Assembly (NCBI RefSeq): GCF_040530035.1
Contig: NZ_JBEWCD010000002.1
Location: 2,277,793-2,341,792, forward strand
DNA: 64,000 nt
Reading direction: 5' to 3'
Source of the DNA: Roseibium sp. HPY-6
Lineage (GTDB): Bacteria > Pseudomonadota > Alphaproteobacteria > Rhizobiales > Stappiaceae
Part shown: positions 1 through 9,463 of the stretch, piece by piece
How the letters are laid out: each line of letters starts with the position of its first letter
How positions within the stretch are numbered: the first letter of the stretch is position 1
Position numbers and translations under genes: made by a program
Notes under the pieces: generated by a model
What the model was told of the DNA's origin: nothing
What the model saw: the letters and a program-made list of their open reading frames with translations, nothing else
Databases searched by the model: none

Positions 1-1025
1 TCGCTGACCGATTGCTGCGCCTGGGCCACCGCCATGCCGTAGCCGGGAACGATGATGACGTTGTCCGCATCGTCCAGGGCAGCAGCCACACCGTCGGCAT
101 CGATGGCGATCTGTTCCCCTTCGACTTCCATTGCCGGTCCGGCTGTATTGCCGAAACCACCGAGGATGACGGAGATGAACGACCGGTTCATCGCCTTACA
201 CATGATGTAGGACAGGATCGCACCAGACGAGCCGACGAGCGCGCCGACAACAATCAGGAGGTCATTCCCGAGCGAGAAGCCGATGGCCGCCGCTGCCCAG
301 CCCGAATAACTGTTCAGCATCGAGACGACGACCGGCATGTCCGCACCGCCGATACCCATGATCAGGTGATAGCCGATAAAGAAGGCCAGCAGCGTCATGA
401 GGATGAGCGTCCAGATGCCGGCTCCGTTGAGGAACAGGATCAGCAAAATGAACGACAGGATCGCGGCGCTTGCATTGAGGGCGTGGCCACCTGGCAGCTT
501 TTCTGCCTTGGATGTGATCTTTCCGGCCAGTTTGCCGAATGCCACGACCGACCCGGTGAAAGTCACCGCACCGATGAACACGCCGAGGAAAACCTCGACC
601 TTCAGGATGGCTTGCTCGGCAGAGGTCTTCTTGGCAAGAATGGCAGCGAAACCTTCGAGTGCCTTGCGCTCTTCGTCGCTCATGGCCAGTACGCGGCCGA
701 GTTCGATATAGGCGTTGAAGCCGACAAAGACAGCGGCAAGGCCGACCAGTGAGTGCATGGCGGCGACCAGCTGCGGCATTTCGGTCATCTGGACGCGCTG
801 GGCGACGTAGTAGCCGATGACGCCGCCGCCGGCGATCAGGATGAGAGACAGCAGCCAGAGACCGGAGCCGGGCCCGATAAGTGTTGCGACAACAGCGAGG
901 GCCATGCCGACGATGCCGTACCAGACGGCGCGTTTTGCACTTTCTTCACCCGACAGGCCGCCGAGCGAGAGAATGAACAAGATAGCCGCGACCACATAAA
1001 CGGCAGTGGTGAAACCAAATTCCAT
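1..1025 (-). CDS. pntB: NAD(P) transhydrogenase subunit beta (partial, 3' end outside window)
   Basis: PntB forms, with PntA, the inner-membrane proton-translocating transhydrogenase that transfers hydride between NADH and NADP+. Reading the minus strand from ATG at 1025 gives an open frame to the window edge (about 341 residues). It begins [18 protein letters not shown], followed by many hydrophobic helices. It then enters the NADP-binding domain III with [18 protein letters not shown], a family hallmark. The start has a strong AAGGAGG ribosome site 6 bases upstream. It lies 12 bases after pntA, so the two are one operon. Only the last ~120 residues are missing, by truncation at the window edge. 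Plus-strand frames over this stretch are shadows. Confidence 0.95.
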   Translation of the reverse strand, partial: MEFGFTTAVYVVAAILFILSLGGLSGEESAKRAVWYGIVGMALAVVATLIGPGSGLWLLSLILIAGGGVIGYYVAQRVQMTEMPQLVAAMHSLVGLAAVFVGFNAYIELGRVLAMSDEERKALEGFAAILAKKTSAEQAILKVEVFLGVFIGAVTFTGSVVAFGKLAGKITSKAEKLPGGHALNASAAILSFILLILFLNGAGIWTLILMTLLAFFIGYHLIMGIGGADMPVVVSMLNSYSGWAAAAIGFSLGNDLLIVVGALVGSSGAILSYIMCKAMNRSFISVILGGFGNTAGPAMEVEGEQIAIDADGVAAALDDADNVIIVPGYGMAVAQAQQSVS

Positions 1026-1037
1026 GGTTCGGCCTCC

Positions 1038-2621
1038 TTAAGACTTCTGGAACATGGCGAGCATGCGCCGCGTGACGAGGAAACCGCCGAAAATGTTTAT
1101 TCCGGCCATGAAGATGGAGAGACCTGCGAGCAGGATGATCAGGAACGAACCTGAGCCCACCTGTAGCAACGCGCCGACAATGATGATCGACGAAATGGCA
1201 TTTGTGACGGCCATCAAGGGTGTGTGCAGCGAATGGCTTACGTTCCAGATGACCTGGAAGCCGACAAAGACCGCGAGAACGAACACGATGAAGTGCTGGA
1301 GGAAACTCGCCGGTGCGACGAGGCCGACCAGCAGCATGAAGAGACCACCGACAGCCAGGAGTGTAACCTGCTGTTTTGTTTGCGCCTTGAACGCCGCAAC
1401 TTCCTGCGCGCGTTTTTCTTCAGGCGTCAGTTCCTTTGGCTTTTCCTTGGCCTTAGCGGCGATCGCCTGAACTTTTGGCGGCGGTGGCGGGAAGGTGATT
1501 TCGCCTTCATGCGTTACCGTTGCGCCGCGAATGACATCGTCTTCCATGTTGTGAACCAACTGCCCGTCTTTTTCGGGGGTGAGGTCCGTCATCATGTGAC
1601 GAATGTTCGTTGCATAGAGACTGGAGGATTGCGCCGCCATGCGGGACGGGAAGTCGGTATACCCGATTATGGTCACGCCATTGTCTGTCACGACCTTCTC
1701 GTCAGTGACAGTTCCCTCGACATTACCGCCACGCTCCGCTGCAAGGTCGATGATGACCGAACCTGGCTTCATGGCCTTGACCATGTCTTCCAGCCAGAGC
1801 TTGGGAGCAGGGCGGTTGGGGATCAATGCCGTGGTAATGACAATGTCCATGTCGGGCGCAAGCTCCCGGAACTTCGCCAACTGCGCTTCGCGGAATTCCG
1901 GAGAGGAGACACTGGCATAGCCGCCGCTCGAGGCGCCGTCCTGCTGTTCTTCTTCAAAATCGAGGTAGACGAATTCCGCGCCCATGGATTCGACCTGTTC
2001 GGCGACCTCCGGGCGAACGTCGAATGCATAGGTAATTGCGCCGAGTGATGTCGATGTACCGATGGCAGCCAGTCCCGCAACACCTGCGCCAACGACCAGT
2101 ACTTTGGCGGGTGGCACCTTGCCGGCCGCCGTGATCTGGCCGGTGAAGAAACGCCCGAAATTGTTTCCGGCTTCGATGACCGCACGGTACCCGGCGATGT
2201 TAGCCATGGAGGAGAGCGCATCCATCTTCTGCGCGCGCGAAATCCGAGGCACCATCTCCATGGCAATGACGTTGGCACCGGTTTCCTTGGCGCCCTCAAG
2301 CCCCTTTTCGTTGCCGCCCGGATTGAAGAAGGAAATCAGGGTCTTGCCTTTCGTCAGGTAACCCATTTCCTTTTCTTCCGGCTGTCGAACCTTCGCGACA
2401 ATGTCCGATTTCTTCCAAAGGCTGGGCGCCGTTTTCACGATTTCTACGCCGGCTTCCTGGTAGGCCTCGTCCGAAAAACCGGCTGCTTTCCCGGCCCCGC
2501 TTTGGACAAGACAGGTGTATCCGAGTTTCTGAAGCTGCTTCGCCGACTCCGGGGTCATGGCCACGCGGGCCTCCCCGGGAAAGACTTCCTTTGGTGTGCC
2601 AATCTTAAGGGCTTCTGACAT
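1038..2621 (-). CDS. pntA: NAD(P) transhydrogenase subunit alpha (undivided PntA)
   Basis: This is the alpha subunit of the proton-translocating transhydrogenase. The N-terminal half is alanine-dehydrogenase-like ([20 protein letters not shown] near the start). A Rossmann NAD site follows ([20 protein letters not shown]), then a charged Ala/Lys/Glu linker and about four C-terminal membrane helices. In some alphaproteobacteria, such as Rhodospirillum, this subunit is split into PntAA and PntAB; here both parts are in one chain of 527 residues. The frame can be extended upstream to 2693, but ATG at 2621 has a GGAG site 6 bases upstream and gives the family-typical start [12 protein letters not shown]. 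It is the first gene of the pntAB operon. Confidence 0.95.
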   Translation of the reverse strand: MSEALKIGTPKEVFPGEARVAMTPESAKQLQKLGYTCLVQSGAGKAAGFSDEAYQEAGVEIVKTAPSLWKKSDIVAKVRQPEEKEMGYLTKGKTLISFFNPGGNEKGLEGAKETGANVIAMEMVPRISRAQKMDALSSMANIAGYRAVIEAGNNFGRFFTGQITAAGKVPPAKVLVVGAGVAGLAAIGTSTSLGAITYAFDVRPEVAEQVESMGAEFVYLDFEEEQQDGASSGGYASVSSPEFREAQLAKFRELAPDMDIVITTALIPNRPAPKLWLEDMVKAMKPGSVIIDLAAERGGNVEGTVTDEKVVTDNGVTIIGYTDFPSRMAAQSSSLYATNIRHMMTDLTPEKDGQLVHNMEDDVIRGATVTHEGEITFPPPPPKVQAIAAKAKEKPKELTPEEKRAQEVAAFKAQTKQQVTLLAVGGLFMLLVGLVAPASFLQHFIVFVLAVFVGFQVIWNVSHSLHTPLMAVTNAISSIIIVGALLQVGSGSFLIILLAGLSIFMAGINIFGGFLVTRRMLAMFQKS

Positions 2622-3009
2622 ATGTCGCTCCGAGATGGTGACCGGGACGTGGCCTAAAGAGAGAGAATCCGGCGGTTGCGGCAAAGGATTCACCGCTGCC
2701 CCACGGATCTTGTGTGCCAGTTCGCATATAGAGACGAAAATTTTACTTATGACAAGATGTGTTTGCGAGTGAACCGGAGGGTATTTCGGTGCTGATCCTG
2801 CATAAGCGCGCAGTGGGAGAGTTTGCGAAAACGAGCTCCATTAGCATCGTAGTCTTGCAAGCTGTGTAGAAGATTGGTCGGAATACTCGCAATTCCAACG
2901 ACTTTAGTATTTTTTTCTCACCAGTTCCGTATGTTGTTGATCTGTGTGAACAAGGAAGCACATGAACGATCAGGTAGCGACCTGTGGACGCAGGCCGCTA
3001 CCTGTATGA
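2622..3009. other. intergenic region between pntA and yghU
   Basis: About 390 bases hold the pntA promoter region and the 5' approach to the end of the yghU-like gene. Short open frames occur on both strands but have no ribosome site or recognisable product. I see no hairpin terminator or known RNA. Confidence 0.4.
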
Positions 3010-3882
3010 CTATTCTGCCGCGCTTTCAACGGCAGGCTTTGGTTCCAGATCGTCAGCGCTGTGGCGCTCGTGTACCTGCTCGTGCTCTTCACCCCAGGCC
3101 TTGTTCACTTTTCGCCCACGAATAACAGCCGGCCGGTTATCAATCTTTTCGGCCCACGCCTTCACATTCGTGTAGTCGTCGACGGCGAGGAATTCTGCAG
3201 CATCATACAGACGTCCGAGAACAAGCGCGCCGTACCATGGGAAGATTGCCATGTCGGCGATGGTGTAGTCGTCGCCTGCAATGTAAGGCCGTTCGGAAAG
3301 AGCCTTTTCGAGCACATCGATCTGACGCTTTGTTTCCATGGTGAAACGATCGATCGGATATTCAAACTTTTCCGGCGCATACTTGTAGAAGTGTCCGAAG
3401 CCGCCTCCGAGGTAGGGAGCCGACCCCATTTGCCAGAACAGCCAGTTGAGCGTTTCGGTTCTGGCAGCGGGGTGCTTGGGCAGGAACGCGCCGAACTTTT
3501 CCGCCAGATAAAGCAGAATGGAGCCGGATTCAAAAACACGGGTTGGTGGCGTGGTGCTGCGGTCGACCAGAGCCGGGATTTTCGAATTGGGGTTTGCGCC
3601 GACGAAGCCGCTCGAAAACTGATCGCCTTCGTTGATGCGGATCAGCCACGCATCATACTCGGCCGCCTCGATGCCAAGGGCGAGAAGCTCCTCCAGCATG
3701 ATCGTTACCTTGACGCCGTTTGGCGTTGCGAGCGAGTAGAGCTGTAGGGGATGTTCGCCGACCGGCAGGTCCTTTTCATGCGTCGACCCGGACACGGGAC
3801 GGTTGATGCTGGCAAACTCGCCGCCGTTCGGCTGCTCCCAGGTCCATACTTTGGGCGGCGTGTAGGTTGAGGTCTCACTCAT
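3010..3882 (-). CDS. yghU: YghU-type glutathione S-transferase / disulfide-bond oxidoreductase
   Basis: This is a cytoplasmic glutathione transferase of the nu class (YghU/YfcG), whose members reduce disulfides and organic peroxides with glutathione. The 290-residue protein has the long family-specific N-terminal arm (TPPKVWTWEQPNGGEFASIN). The thioredoxin-like domain contains YSLATPNGVKVTIMLEELL, where the ATPNG loop binds glutathione, followed by the cis-Pro region NSKIPALVD and ESGSILLYLAEKFG. The helical C-terminal domain contains IADMAIFPWYG. Length and motifs match YghU closely. It stands alone on the minus strand, divergent from the methanethiol-oxidase homologue across a 419-base gap. 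The exact substrate cannot be read from sequence. Confidence 0.9.
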   Translation of the reverse strand: MSETSTYTPPKVWTWEQPNGGEFASINRPVSGSTHEKDLPVGEHPLQLYSLATPNGVKVTIMLEELLALGIEAAEYDAWLIRINEGDQFSSGFVGANPNSKIPALVDRSTTPPTRVFESGSILLYLAEKFGAFLPKHPAARTETLNWLFWQMGSAPYLGGGFGHFYKYAPEKFEYPIDRFTMETKRQIDVLEKALSERPYIAGDDYTIADMAIFPWYGALVLGRLYDAAEFLAVDDYTNVKAWAEKIDNRPAVIRGRKVNKAWGEEHEQVHERHSADDLEPKPAVESAAE

Positions 3883-4301
3883 CGGGAAGGCTCTCCGGCT
3901 CGGATCACGTTGGACAGGTCAGCGTGCGTCTCGGCGTAAGCAACGAAACTCATCGCAATGTTACGATTAGATAGGACGCTGAGTGATGTTTGCCTAGAGC
4001 AAGTTTGCGTCGGGAACGGTTTTTTTCCAAGAGGGAAGTTCCGAGCCCTTTCCCTGTTGGTCTGTAACCATCAACGATTTCGTTCATTGTGGCTAAGACC
4101 AAGATTTAATGTCTCTTTTGCTCTCGACCGGCGGATGACGTTAGGGCATTCTGCGTGTATGAGGGCCGGAGGAATAGGTCAATACAGGCATTGGTCCTCA
4201 TAGCAGCAAGATCTTTGAAATCGAGCTCAGGAGAACTTTGCGGGACCAAGAAGAAAAAACAACACCCGTCTTGATAATTGTCGCAATTCAGGGAGGACGA
4301 C
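3883..4301. other. divergent intergenic region, yghU / SELENBP1 homologue
   Basis: This 419-base stretch must hold the promoters of two divergent genes. It is locally AT-richer than the coding DNA. I see no convincing gene, repeat, riboswitch or hairpin. The only clear signal is the GGAGG ribosome site directly before 4302. Confidence 0.35.
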
Positions 4302-5702
4302 ATGAATTTGAGGCCAGATCCGAGTTTTTATCCGACTGCGCAAATGGCAATGGAGGCACCGGTTGAAAAGCTGGCCTTCACATTGATGTTAAGTCCAGAT
4401 TTCAGCAGGCCGGACGGGCTGGCCGTGGTGAATGTCGATCCGGAGAGCGCGGAATACGGCCAGATCGTGCACACGGTCATGATGCCAAACAAGGGAGATG
4501 AATTTCACCATTTCGGCTGGAATGCCTGTTCGTCGGCGCTGTCTCCGCTCACTGGTCATGCCTTTCTTGAGCGGCGCTACCTTATCATCCCAGGCATCAG
4601 ATCCTCCCGGATCTATGTGATCGATGTGAAAGAGCCGCTGCAGGCAAAGATCCACAAGATCATCGAACCCGAAGAAGTTTTCGCAAAAACAGGATACTCA
4701 CGCCCGCACACGATCCATTGCGGACCGGAGGGCGTTTACGTCTCAACGCTTGGCGGCGGTGGGGCCGACGGTACCGACGGACCTCCGGGGATCTTTATCA
4801 TGGACTGCGAAACGTTCGAGATCCTCGGGCGGTATGAGATGGATCGGGGCATTCAGGACAAGCATTACGATTTCTGGTGGAACCTGCCGCGCGACTACAT
4901 GGTCTCGTCAGAGTGGGGCCTGCCTCCACAATTCGAAAACGGAATTGTCGCGGAAGATCTCTTGTCGAACAAATACGGCCACCGGATCCACTTCTGGGAC
5001 CTGCGCGCGCGCAAGAATGTACAGACAATCGATTTGGGTGAAAACCATCAGATGGCGCTTGAAATTCGCCCGGCACACGATCCGGCGAAACAATATGGAT
5101 TTTGCGGTGTGGTTGTTGATACGACCAATCTCCAGGGTTCCATATTTACCTGGTGGCGCAAGGACGATGGGACATTCGAGGCGAAGAAAACCATCACGAT
5201 CGATCCGCAGCCTGCCGACCCGAACGACTTGCCGGAATTGTTGAAGGGATTTTCGGCGGTGCCGCCGCTCGTCACCGATATTGATCTCAGCCTGGACGAC
5301 AAATTCCTCTATGTTGCGTGCTGGGGGACGGGTGAGATGCATCAATATGATGTTTCCGATCCCATGAACCCCACGCTCGCCGGCAAAGTAGAGATTGGCG
5401 GGATCGTGAAGAAGACGAAGCATCCGAATGGAAAGGACTTCGGCTACGGACCGCAGATGGTCGAGATCAGCCGGGACGGAAAGCGGGTCTACTGGACCAA
5501 TTCCCTCTACTCCACCTGGGACGATCAGTTCTATCCGGGTGAGCGTGGCGCTGCCATGGTGATGGCGAATGCGGGACCGGACGGCGGGCTGACGCTCGAT
5601 GAGAAGTTCTGGGTCGAGTTTCCCGAAGGCTACCGCTCTCATCAGATCCGCCTTGAAGGCGGAGACTGTTCGACGGACAGTTTCTGCTATCCATCGGTCT
5701 GA
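4302..5702 (+). CDS. mtoX: selenium-binding protein 1 (SBP56) family, probable methanethiol oxidase
   Basis: Members of the SELENBP1/MtoX family oxidise methanethiol to formaldehyde, sulfide and hydrogen peroxide. The 466-residue product aligns along its length with the family. Marks are DEFHHFGWNACSSAL (the human protein has a closely similar HHSGWNTCSS with its reactive Cys), RSSRIYVIDV, YDFWWNLPRDYMVSSEWG, VTDIDLSLDDKFLYVACWG, GPQMVEISRDGKRVYWTNSL and the C-terminal GGDCSTDSF. A GGAGG site 5 bases ahead supports ATG at 4302; a TTG at 4278 would only add an unlikely leader. No signal peptide is visible, whereas the characterised bacterial MtoX is reported as periplasmic, so this form looks cytoplasmic. 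A small membrane-protein gene follows closely. Family certain; activity inferred. Confidence 0.85.
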   Translation: MNLRPDPSFYPTAQMAMEAPVEKLAFTLMLSPDFSRPDGLAVVNVDPESAEYGQIVHTVMMPNKGDEFHHFGWNACSSALSPLTGHAFLERRYLIIPGIRSSRIYVIDVKEPLQAKIHKIIEPEEVFAKTGYSRPHTIHCGPEGVYVSTLGGGGADGTDGPPGIFIMDCETFEILGRYEMDRGIQDKHYDFWWNLPRDYMVSSEWGLPPQFENGIVAEDLLSNKYGHRIHFWDLRARKNVQTIDLGENHQMALEIRPAHDPAKQYGFCGVVVDTTNLQGSIFTWWRKDDGTFEAKKTITIDPQPADPNDLPELLKGFSAVPPLVTDIDLSLDDKFLYVACWGTGEMHQYDVSDPMNPTLAGKVEIGGIVKKTKHPNGKDFGYGPQMVEISRDGKRVYWTNSLYSTWDDQFYPGERGAAMVMANAGPDGGLTLDEKFWVEFPEGYRSHQIRLEGGDCSTDSFCYPSV

Positions 5703-5719
5703 CCTTGGAGGGGATGAGC

Positions 5720-6361
5720 GTGACGGCCCTTTGGCTGGCCGTCATCGGATCCGGCCTTTATCACGGCCTCAACCCGGGAATGGGATGGCCGCTTGCGGTG
5801 TCCGCCGCTCTCATGGAGCGGCAGACACAAGCGCTTCCGCGGGCACTTTTGTCCCTTGCTGCCGGGCATTTGCTGGCAATGCTGGCGATCCTGTTGCCGT
5901 TCTCGGCAATGATCGTGCTTGTCAGTCTTGAGCGTGAAATTCAGATCGTTGCAGCGTGTCTTGTGATCGGTCTGGGGCTCTACCTGCTCATCACCAATCG
6001 CCATCCGAGGTTTCTCGCAAGAGTATCACCTGCCAAACTTGGTATCTGGTCCTTCCTGGTTGCGATCGCCCACGGAGCTGGTCTGATGCTGGTTCCGATC
6101 TATCTGGGCATTTGCTCAATTCAGGACAGTCAGGGGCACCAGGCTGCCGGGATGCTGATGGCGGCAGACGTTCAAATGGCACTGCTGGTCGCTGTCGTGC
6201 ATACGCTCGCGATGGCGACCGCAGGTGGTCTGCTCGCCTTCGGCGTCTACCATTGGCTGGGTCTTTCGTTCCTGCAAAAGGCCTGGTTCAACCTCGACCG
6301 GGTGTGGGCAGTCAGTCTCGTTCTCGTAGGGGCTTTCGCGCTTTTCTTCGCCCACGGCTGA
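5720..6361 (+). CDS. multi-pass membrane protein of unknown function, co-transcribed with the mtoX homologue
   Basis: A hydrophobic protein of about 213 residues with roughly six membrane helices. Near the N-terminus a histidine motif, GLYHGLNPGMGW, lies at a helix boundary, and a second His-containing helix (LVAIAHGAGLMLVPIYLG) follows. His in membrane helices is common in metal transporters, but I cannot assign a family. A GGAGGGG site at 5707-5713 lies 6-8 bases before GTG at 5720, which I prefer; ATG at 5714 would be too close to it, and TTG at 5705 is also possible. The gap to the mtoX homologue is under 20 bases, so the two are translated from one transcript, suggesting a linked role such as metal or product transport. 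Function unknown. Confidence 0.7.
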   Translation: MTALWLAVIGSGLYHGLNPGMGWPLAVSAALMERQTQALPRALLSLAAGHLLAMLAILLPFSAMIVLVSLEREIQIVAACLVIGLGLYLLITNRHPRFLARVSPAKLGIWSFLVAIAHGAGLMLVPIYLGICSIQDSQGHQAAGMLMAADVQMALLVAVVHTLAMATAGGLLAFGVYHWLGLSFLQKAWFNLDRVWAVSLVLVGAFALFFAHG

Positions 6362-6370
6362 CCACACCCT

Positions 6371-7630
6371 TTAAGACAACAACTTGTCTTCAAAGGGAAA
6401 CTCGGACAGCAGCTCTATCCCCGTCTGCGTGATCAGCACCTGCTGTTCAAGCTTGACGCCTTCGCGGCCGTTGTCTTCACCGATAAAGCTCTCCACGCAG
6501 ATGGTCATGCCCGGTTCCAGCACGCCGTCGTAGCCGGCGTCGGGGAAATCTCCGTGGTGATAAAGATATGGATATTCACCGGTCATGCCGACGCCGTGGG
6601 CGGAAAGATAGTAGCGGTTGGTGTAGTACCGCTCTGGAATATCCCAAGCCTTGTCTGCGTATTCCCGGAAGGTCATGCCCGGAAAAAGGATATCCATATT
6701 GTGATGCACCTGCTCAAAGGCGACCTTGTAGAGATCCTTTTGCGCGGAGCTGGGCCTGTCCGGACCGGCATGAAAGGTGCGGGAAAAATCCGCGTAGTAG
6801 CCGTGGCAGCCGACGACATCCGTGTCGAGCGCGATCAGATCGTTGGGGGCAATCACGCTGGATGAGGTTTCCTGAAACCAGGGATTTGTCCGCGCACCGG
6901 CGTTTAGAAGACGCGTCTCAACATAATCGCCATTCTGCTCGATGATGGACTTGTGGAGCACCGCCCACAACTCTGCCTCAGTCAATCCCGGGCGGATCGC
7001 GTCACGCAGCTTCCCGACCCCGATCTCGGTGGCGCGCAAGGAGGCGATCATGCATTTCATTTCTTCAGGAGATTTGATCGCGCGCGCCATTTCAACGGGT
7101 TGCTGTGCATCGACAATCCCGAGGCCAGTTTCCCGAAGCGCGATGCTCGTGCCGGCATTCAGCCGTTCAAGCCCGACAACTGCCGTTTTGTTGCCCGTGA
7201 GTTTGCGGATGAGATCCGCCATTTCCGTCGCCCATACATTTTCCCGTTCCGCAATATGCGGCCCGGCAGCGACGTAACTGGCCGTGGATGATGTCCTGAC
7301 TTCGTCGATCGTTTCCAGATCCTCCGCCAAATGCCGGCATCCTGTGAACTCGAAGAGAATGCTCTTGTCCGCGGTCAGGAGCAGATAGCGCGATGGCGCG
7401 TTCCGCATGGAAAAGACCTGCATGTTGCGAGCGCCGGTGGCATAGCGAATATTGACCGGATCGGAAAGAATGACGGCATCGACGCCGTATTCCGCCATTT
7501 TCTGGCGTACGCGCGCTTGCCGGTAGGTGCGAACGGCAACGAGATCGATACTGTCGTCTGAAGTGACGCTGTCCAACTGGGCCAGCCCGTCAAGGTCGCT
7601 CCGTTCCGCGTGCCAGTCGAGTTCCGCCAT
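6371..7630 (-). CDS. M24-family metallohydrolase closely related to DMSP lyase DddP (catalytic Asp absent)
   Basis: A pita-bread-fold (creatinase/prolidase-like) protein of 419 residues. The C-terminal half resembles DddP, the M24-type dimethylsulfoniopropionate lyase: VETRLLNAGARTNPWFQET, LEPGMTICVESFIGE and KLEQQVLIT. Metal ligands are all present as D269, D271, D281, H345, E380 and E395. These keep a constant offset of 26 from DddP ligands as I recall them (295, 297, 307, 371, 406, 421). The DddP catalytic Asp (377) falls on G351 (HGVGMTGEYP). A peptidase/hydrolase or a different lyase is therefore likelier than true DddP. ATG 7630 has GGAG 9 bases upstream; the longer frame to 7795 overlaps the divergent LysR gene. 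Confidence 0.8.
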   Translation of the reverse strand: MAELDWHAERSDLDGLAQLDSVTSDDSIDLVAVRTYRQARVRQKMAEYGVDAVILSDPVNIRYATGARNMQVFSMRNAPSRYLLLTADKSILFEFTGCRHLAEDLETIDEVRTSSTASYVAAGPHIAERENVWATEMADLIRKLTGNKTAVVGLERLNAGTSIALRETGLGIVDAQQPVEMARAIKSPEEMKCMIASLRATEIGVGKLRDAIRPGLTEAELWAVLHKSIIEQNGDYVETRLLNAGARTNPWFQETSSSVIAPNDLIALDTDVVGCHGYYADFSRTFHAGPDRPSSAQKDLYKVAFEQVHHNMDILFPGMTFREYADKAWDIPERYYTNRYYLSAHGVGMTGEYPYLYHHGDFPDAGYDGVLEPGMTICVESFIGEDNGREGVKLEQQVLITQTGIELLSEFPFEDKLLS

Positions 7631-7714
7631 GGTGATTAGCTCCGTTTCCGCACAACACGGAATAACCACATTCGTAAGCTGTCCGAAAAGTCTGGAAAAA
7701 CTCTGCCTATTGGA

Positions 7715-7727
7715 TAACCTGAAGTTA
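7715..7727. promoter_or_regulatory. candidate LysR-type operator (T-N11-A)
   Basis: The palindrome ATAAC-CTGAA-GTTAT at 7714-7728 contains a T-N11-A box, the classic binding motif of LysR-type regulators. It lies in the 96-base gap between the M24 gene and the divergent LysR gene and overlaps the LysR start codon, which suits autorepression. Assignment is by motif and position only. Confidence 0.45.
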
Positions 7728-8614
7728 TGGAAAGCTATCGCAAATCCTTGCCGCCGCTTGATACGCTGGTCTTCTTTGAAGCCGCTATGAGGCATCTGAA
7801 TTTTACCGAAGCCGCGGACGAATTGTTTGTTACGCAGGCTGCGGTCAGCAAACGGATCCGGCAGTTGGAAAGCTGGCTGGGCGTTGATCTGTTTGAACGA
7901 ACGGGCCGCAAACTCGTTCCAACGGAGGCGGGCGCGTATCTGGCAGAGAAAACGGGTATGACGCTCGATTATCTCGACTGGGCGCTGCGCACGGTAAAAG
8001 TGCCTGCAAGACCGGTCGTACGCATCGCATCTGTAACGGCACTGGCAACGTTCTGGCTGCAGCCGAAGCTGAGAGAGTTTGCGTTGTCGGATGATGCGTG
8101 CCCGTTCAATCTTGTCACCGCCGACGAACTTGGCGACCTGTTACGGCCCGAGCATGACCTTGTGGTTCTGCACGGCGAGGATCGACTGCCTGGATGGAAT
8201 GCCGAGCTGCTGTTTCCCGAAGACATTGTTCCGGTTGGAACGCCGCGCGTTGTGAAATCGGCTGAAAAGGCATCGCCGGATGGAGCGCCACTGCTTCTGA
8301 ACTTCGCGCGCATGGCCCCCAACTGGACGGATTGGCCTGTCTGGATCCAGAGAACAGGTTGGGCGGAGTTCGACCAATGGCCTGTTCTGGAATGTGCAAG
8401 TTATAATCAGACGATCGGCCGAGCACTCAAGGGCGAGGGCCTTGCTCTTGGCGCTTTGCCCCTCCTGCAAGACGAAATATCATCCGGTTCCCTGGTCGCC
8501 ATGACGAAAAGAATGCACTCAACGGGGAAGGGGTACTTCATTGCCTGGCCCCAGGCACGACCGCTCAGCGATGAGGCGAGGAGATTGAAAAATGCTCTCT
8601 TAAGCGACCCCTGA
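7727..8614 (+). CDS. LysR-family transcriptional regulator (GcvA-like)
   Basis: A 295-residue DNA-binding regulator. The N-terminal winged helix-turn-helix is clear (TLVFFEAAMRHLNFTEAA, then FVTQAAVSKRIRQLE and LFERTGRKLVPTEAG), followed by an effector-binding domain from about residue 95. The TQAAVSKRIRQLE recognition helix and the C-terminal domain resemble the GcvA/AmpR subgroup. It is divergent from the DddP-like M24 gene with only 96 bases between the starts, the usual arrangement for a LysR regulator and its target, so that gene is the best candidate target. The effector is unknown. The start has only a weak GAAG ribosome site. Confidence 0.9.
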   Translation: MESYRKSLPPLDTLVFFEAAMRHLNFTEAADELFVTQAAVSKRIRQLESWLGVDLFERTGRKLVPTEAGAYLAEKTGMTLDYLDWALRTVKVPARPVVRIASVTALATFWLQPKLREFALSDDACPFNLVTADELGDLLRPEHDLVVLHGEDRLPGWNAELLFPEDIVPVGTPRVVKSAEKASPDGAPLLLNFARMAPNWTDWPVWIQRTGWAEFDQWPVLECASYNQTIGRALKGEGLALGALPLLQDEISSGSLVAMTKRMHSTGKGYFIAWPQARPLSDEARRLKNALLSDP

Positions 8615-8659
8615 ACCCTTCCAGAAGGCGCTTACGGACAAAGTTCTTGAATGACAGCT

Positions 8660-9436
8660 TCAAGACGTGATCCCGTAGGTTTTCAGGATCATGCTGTGCG
8701 TTCCGTCTTCGACAAGCGAATTGAAAGCATTTTGCAATTTCTCGACGACCTCATCTGAGGTCTGGTGATGGAGTGCCAGATACAACTGCCCGCGGTCTAG
8801 TTCGTAGACAGTTTCATAGTCGTCCAGATTGGCGCCGAATTGTTGCAATCCCCAGCGCGTGACCTTGGTCTCGTAAGAAATCGCATCGACCCTGCCGGCC
8901 ATCAGCTTCCGGAAGTTCTGTTCGTTTGACAGGACCGCTTCGATCCGGTCGTCCGGAACCCCTTGCGCCCGTAGCAAAAGCTGTCCGACATCGTCCTTTA
9001 CGACACCGATCCTGATGTTCGCCAGGTCATGCACGGTCTTGATTTGCAGCTCACGGCTCTTTTTCGCCGTCAAGCCGACGACGGTTGGCACAAACGGCCC
9101 GACCCACTTGAACAGCTCCTCACGGTCCTGGGTGCGCGTCGTCGAAAAAAGCGCATGCCCCGGCCGTTGCAGCGTGAGGTTATAACCGCGTGCCCAGGGG
9201 AGCAGTTCAATATCGCTGCGATCATGACCTGAATTCGTCCGCCGGAAGATTTCGGCCATGATTTCGACGCTGATCCCACTCAGGCCCGATCCATTCTGAT
9301 AGTTGAACGGGGGATATTCCTCAGTCATGACCTTGAGCGCATTCAGTTCCGAGCGAGCAAATGATGCTCGTCCCAGGGGCAGGGTAGAGAAGGCAGCAAG
9401 GCCGGCGACAACGGATCTCCTCGTCAAGTCTCGCAT
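8660..9436 (-). CDS. periplasmic solute-binding protein, family 3 (amino-acid type)
   Basis: A 258-residue exported binding protein. The N-terminus carries two arginines and a hydrophobic stretch (MRDLTRRSVVAGLAAFSTLPLG), which could be a Tat or Sec signal. The mature part shows the SBP_bac_3 pattern: LKVMTEEYPPFNY at the start, LANIRIGVVKDDVG at the lobe crossover, and VDAISYETKV. No ABC permease or ATPase lies nearby. The gene instead follows the GGDEF-EAL gene by 27 bases on the same strand, so it probably delivers ligand information to that receptor's periplasmic domain rather than serving transport. The ligand is unknown; amino acids or related small polar molecules are typical for the family. 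Confidence 0.85.
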   Translation of the reverse strand: MRDLTRRSVVAGLAAFSTLPLGRASFARSELNALKVMTEEYPPFNYQNGSGLSGISVEIMAEIFRRTNSGHDRSDIELLPWARGYNLTLQRPGHALFSTTRTQDREELFKWVGPFVPTVVGLTAKKSRELQIKTVHDLANIRIGVVKDDVGQLLLRAQGVPDDRIEAVLSNEQNFRKLMAGRVDAISYETKVTRWGLQQFGANLDDYETVYELDRGQLYLALHHQTSDEVVEKLQNAFNSLVEDGTHSMILKTYGITS

Positions 9437-9463
9437 CGGTTGACCCTCGTTCTCCAGGTTGTC

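Noticed and set aside
6371..7630. Calling the M24 gene dddP outright
   Set aside because: The catalytic Asp position is Gly, so DMSP lyase activity is not supported.
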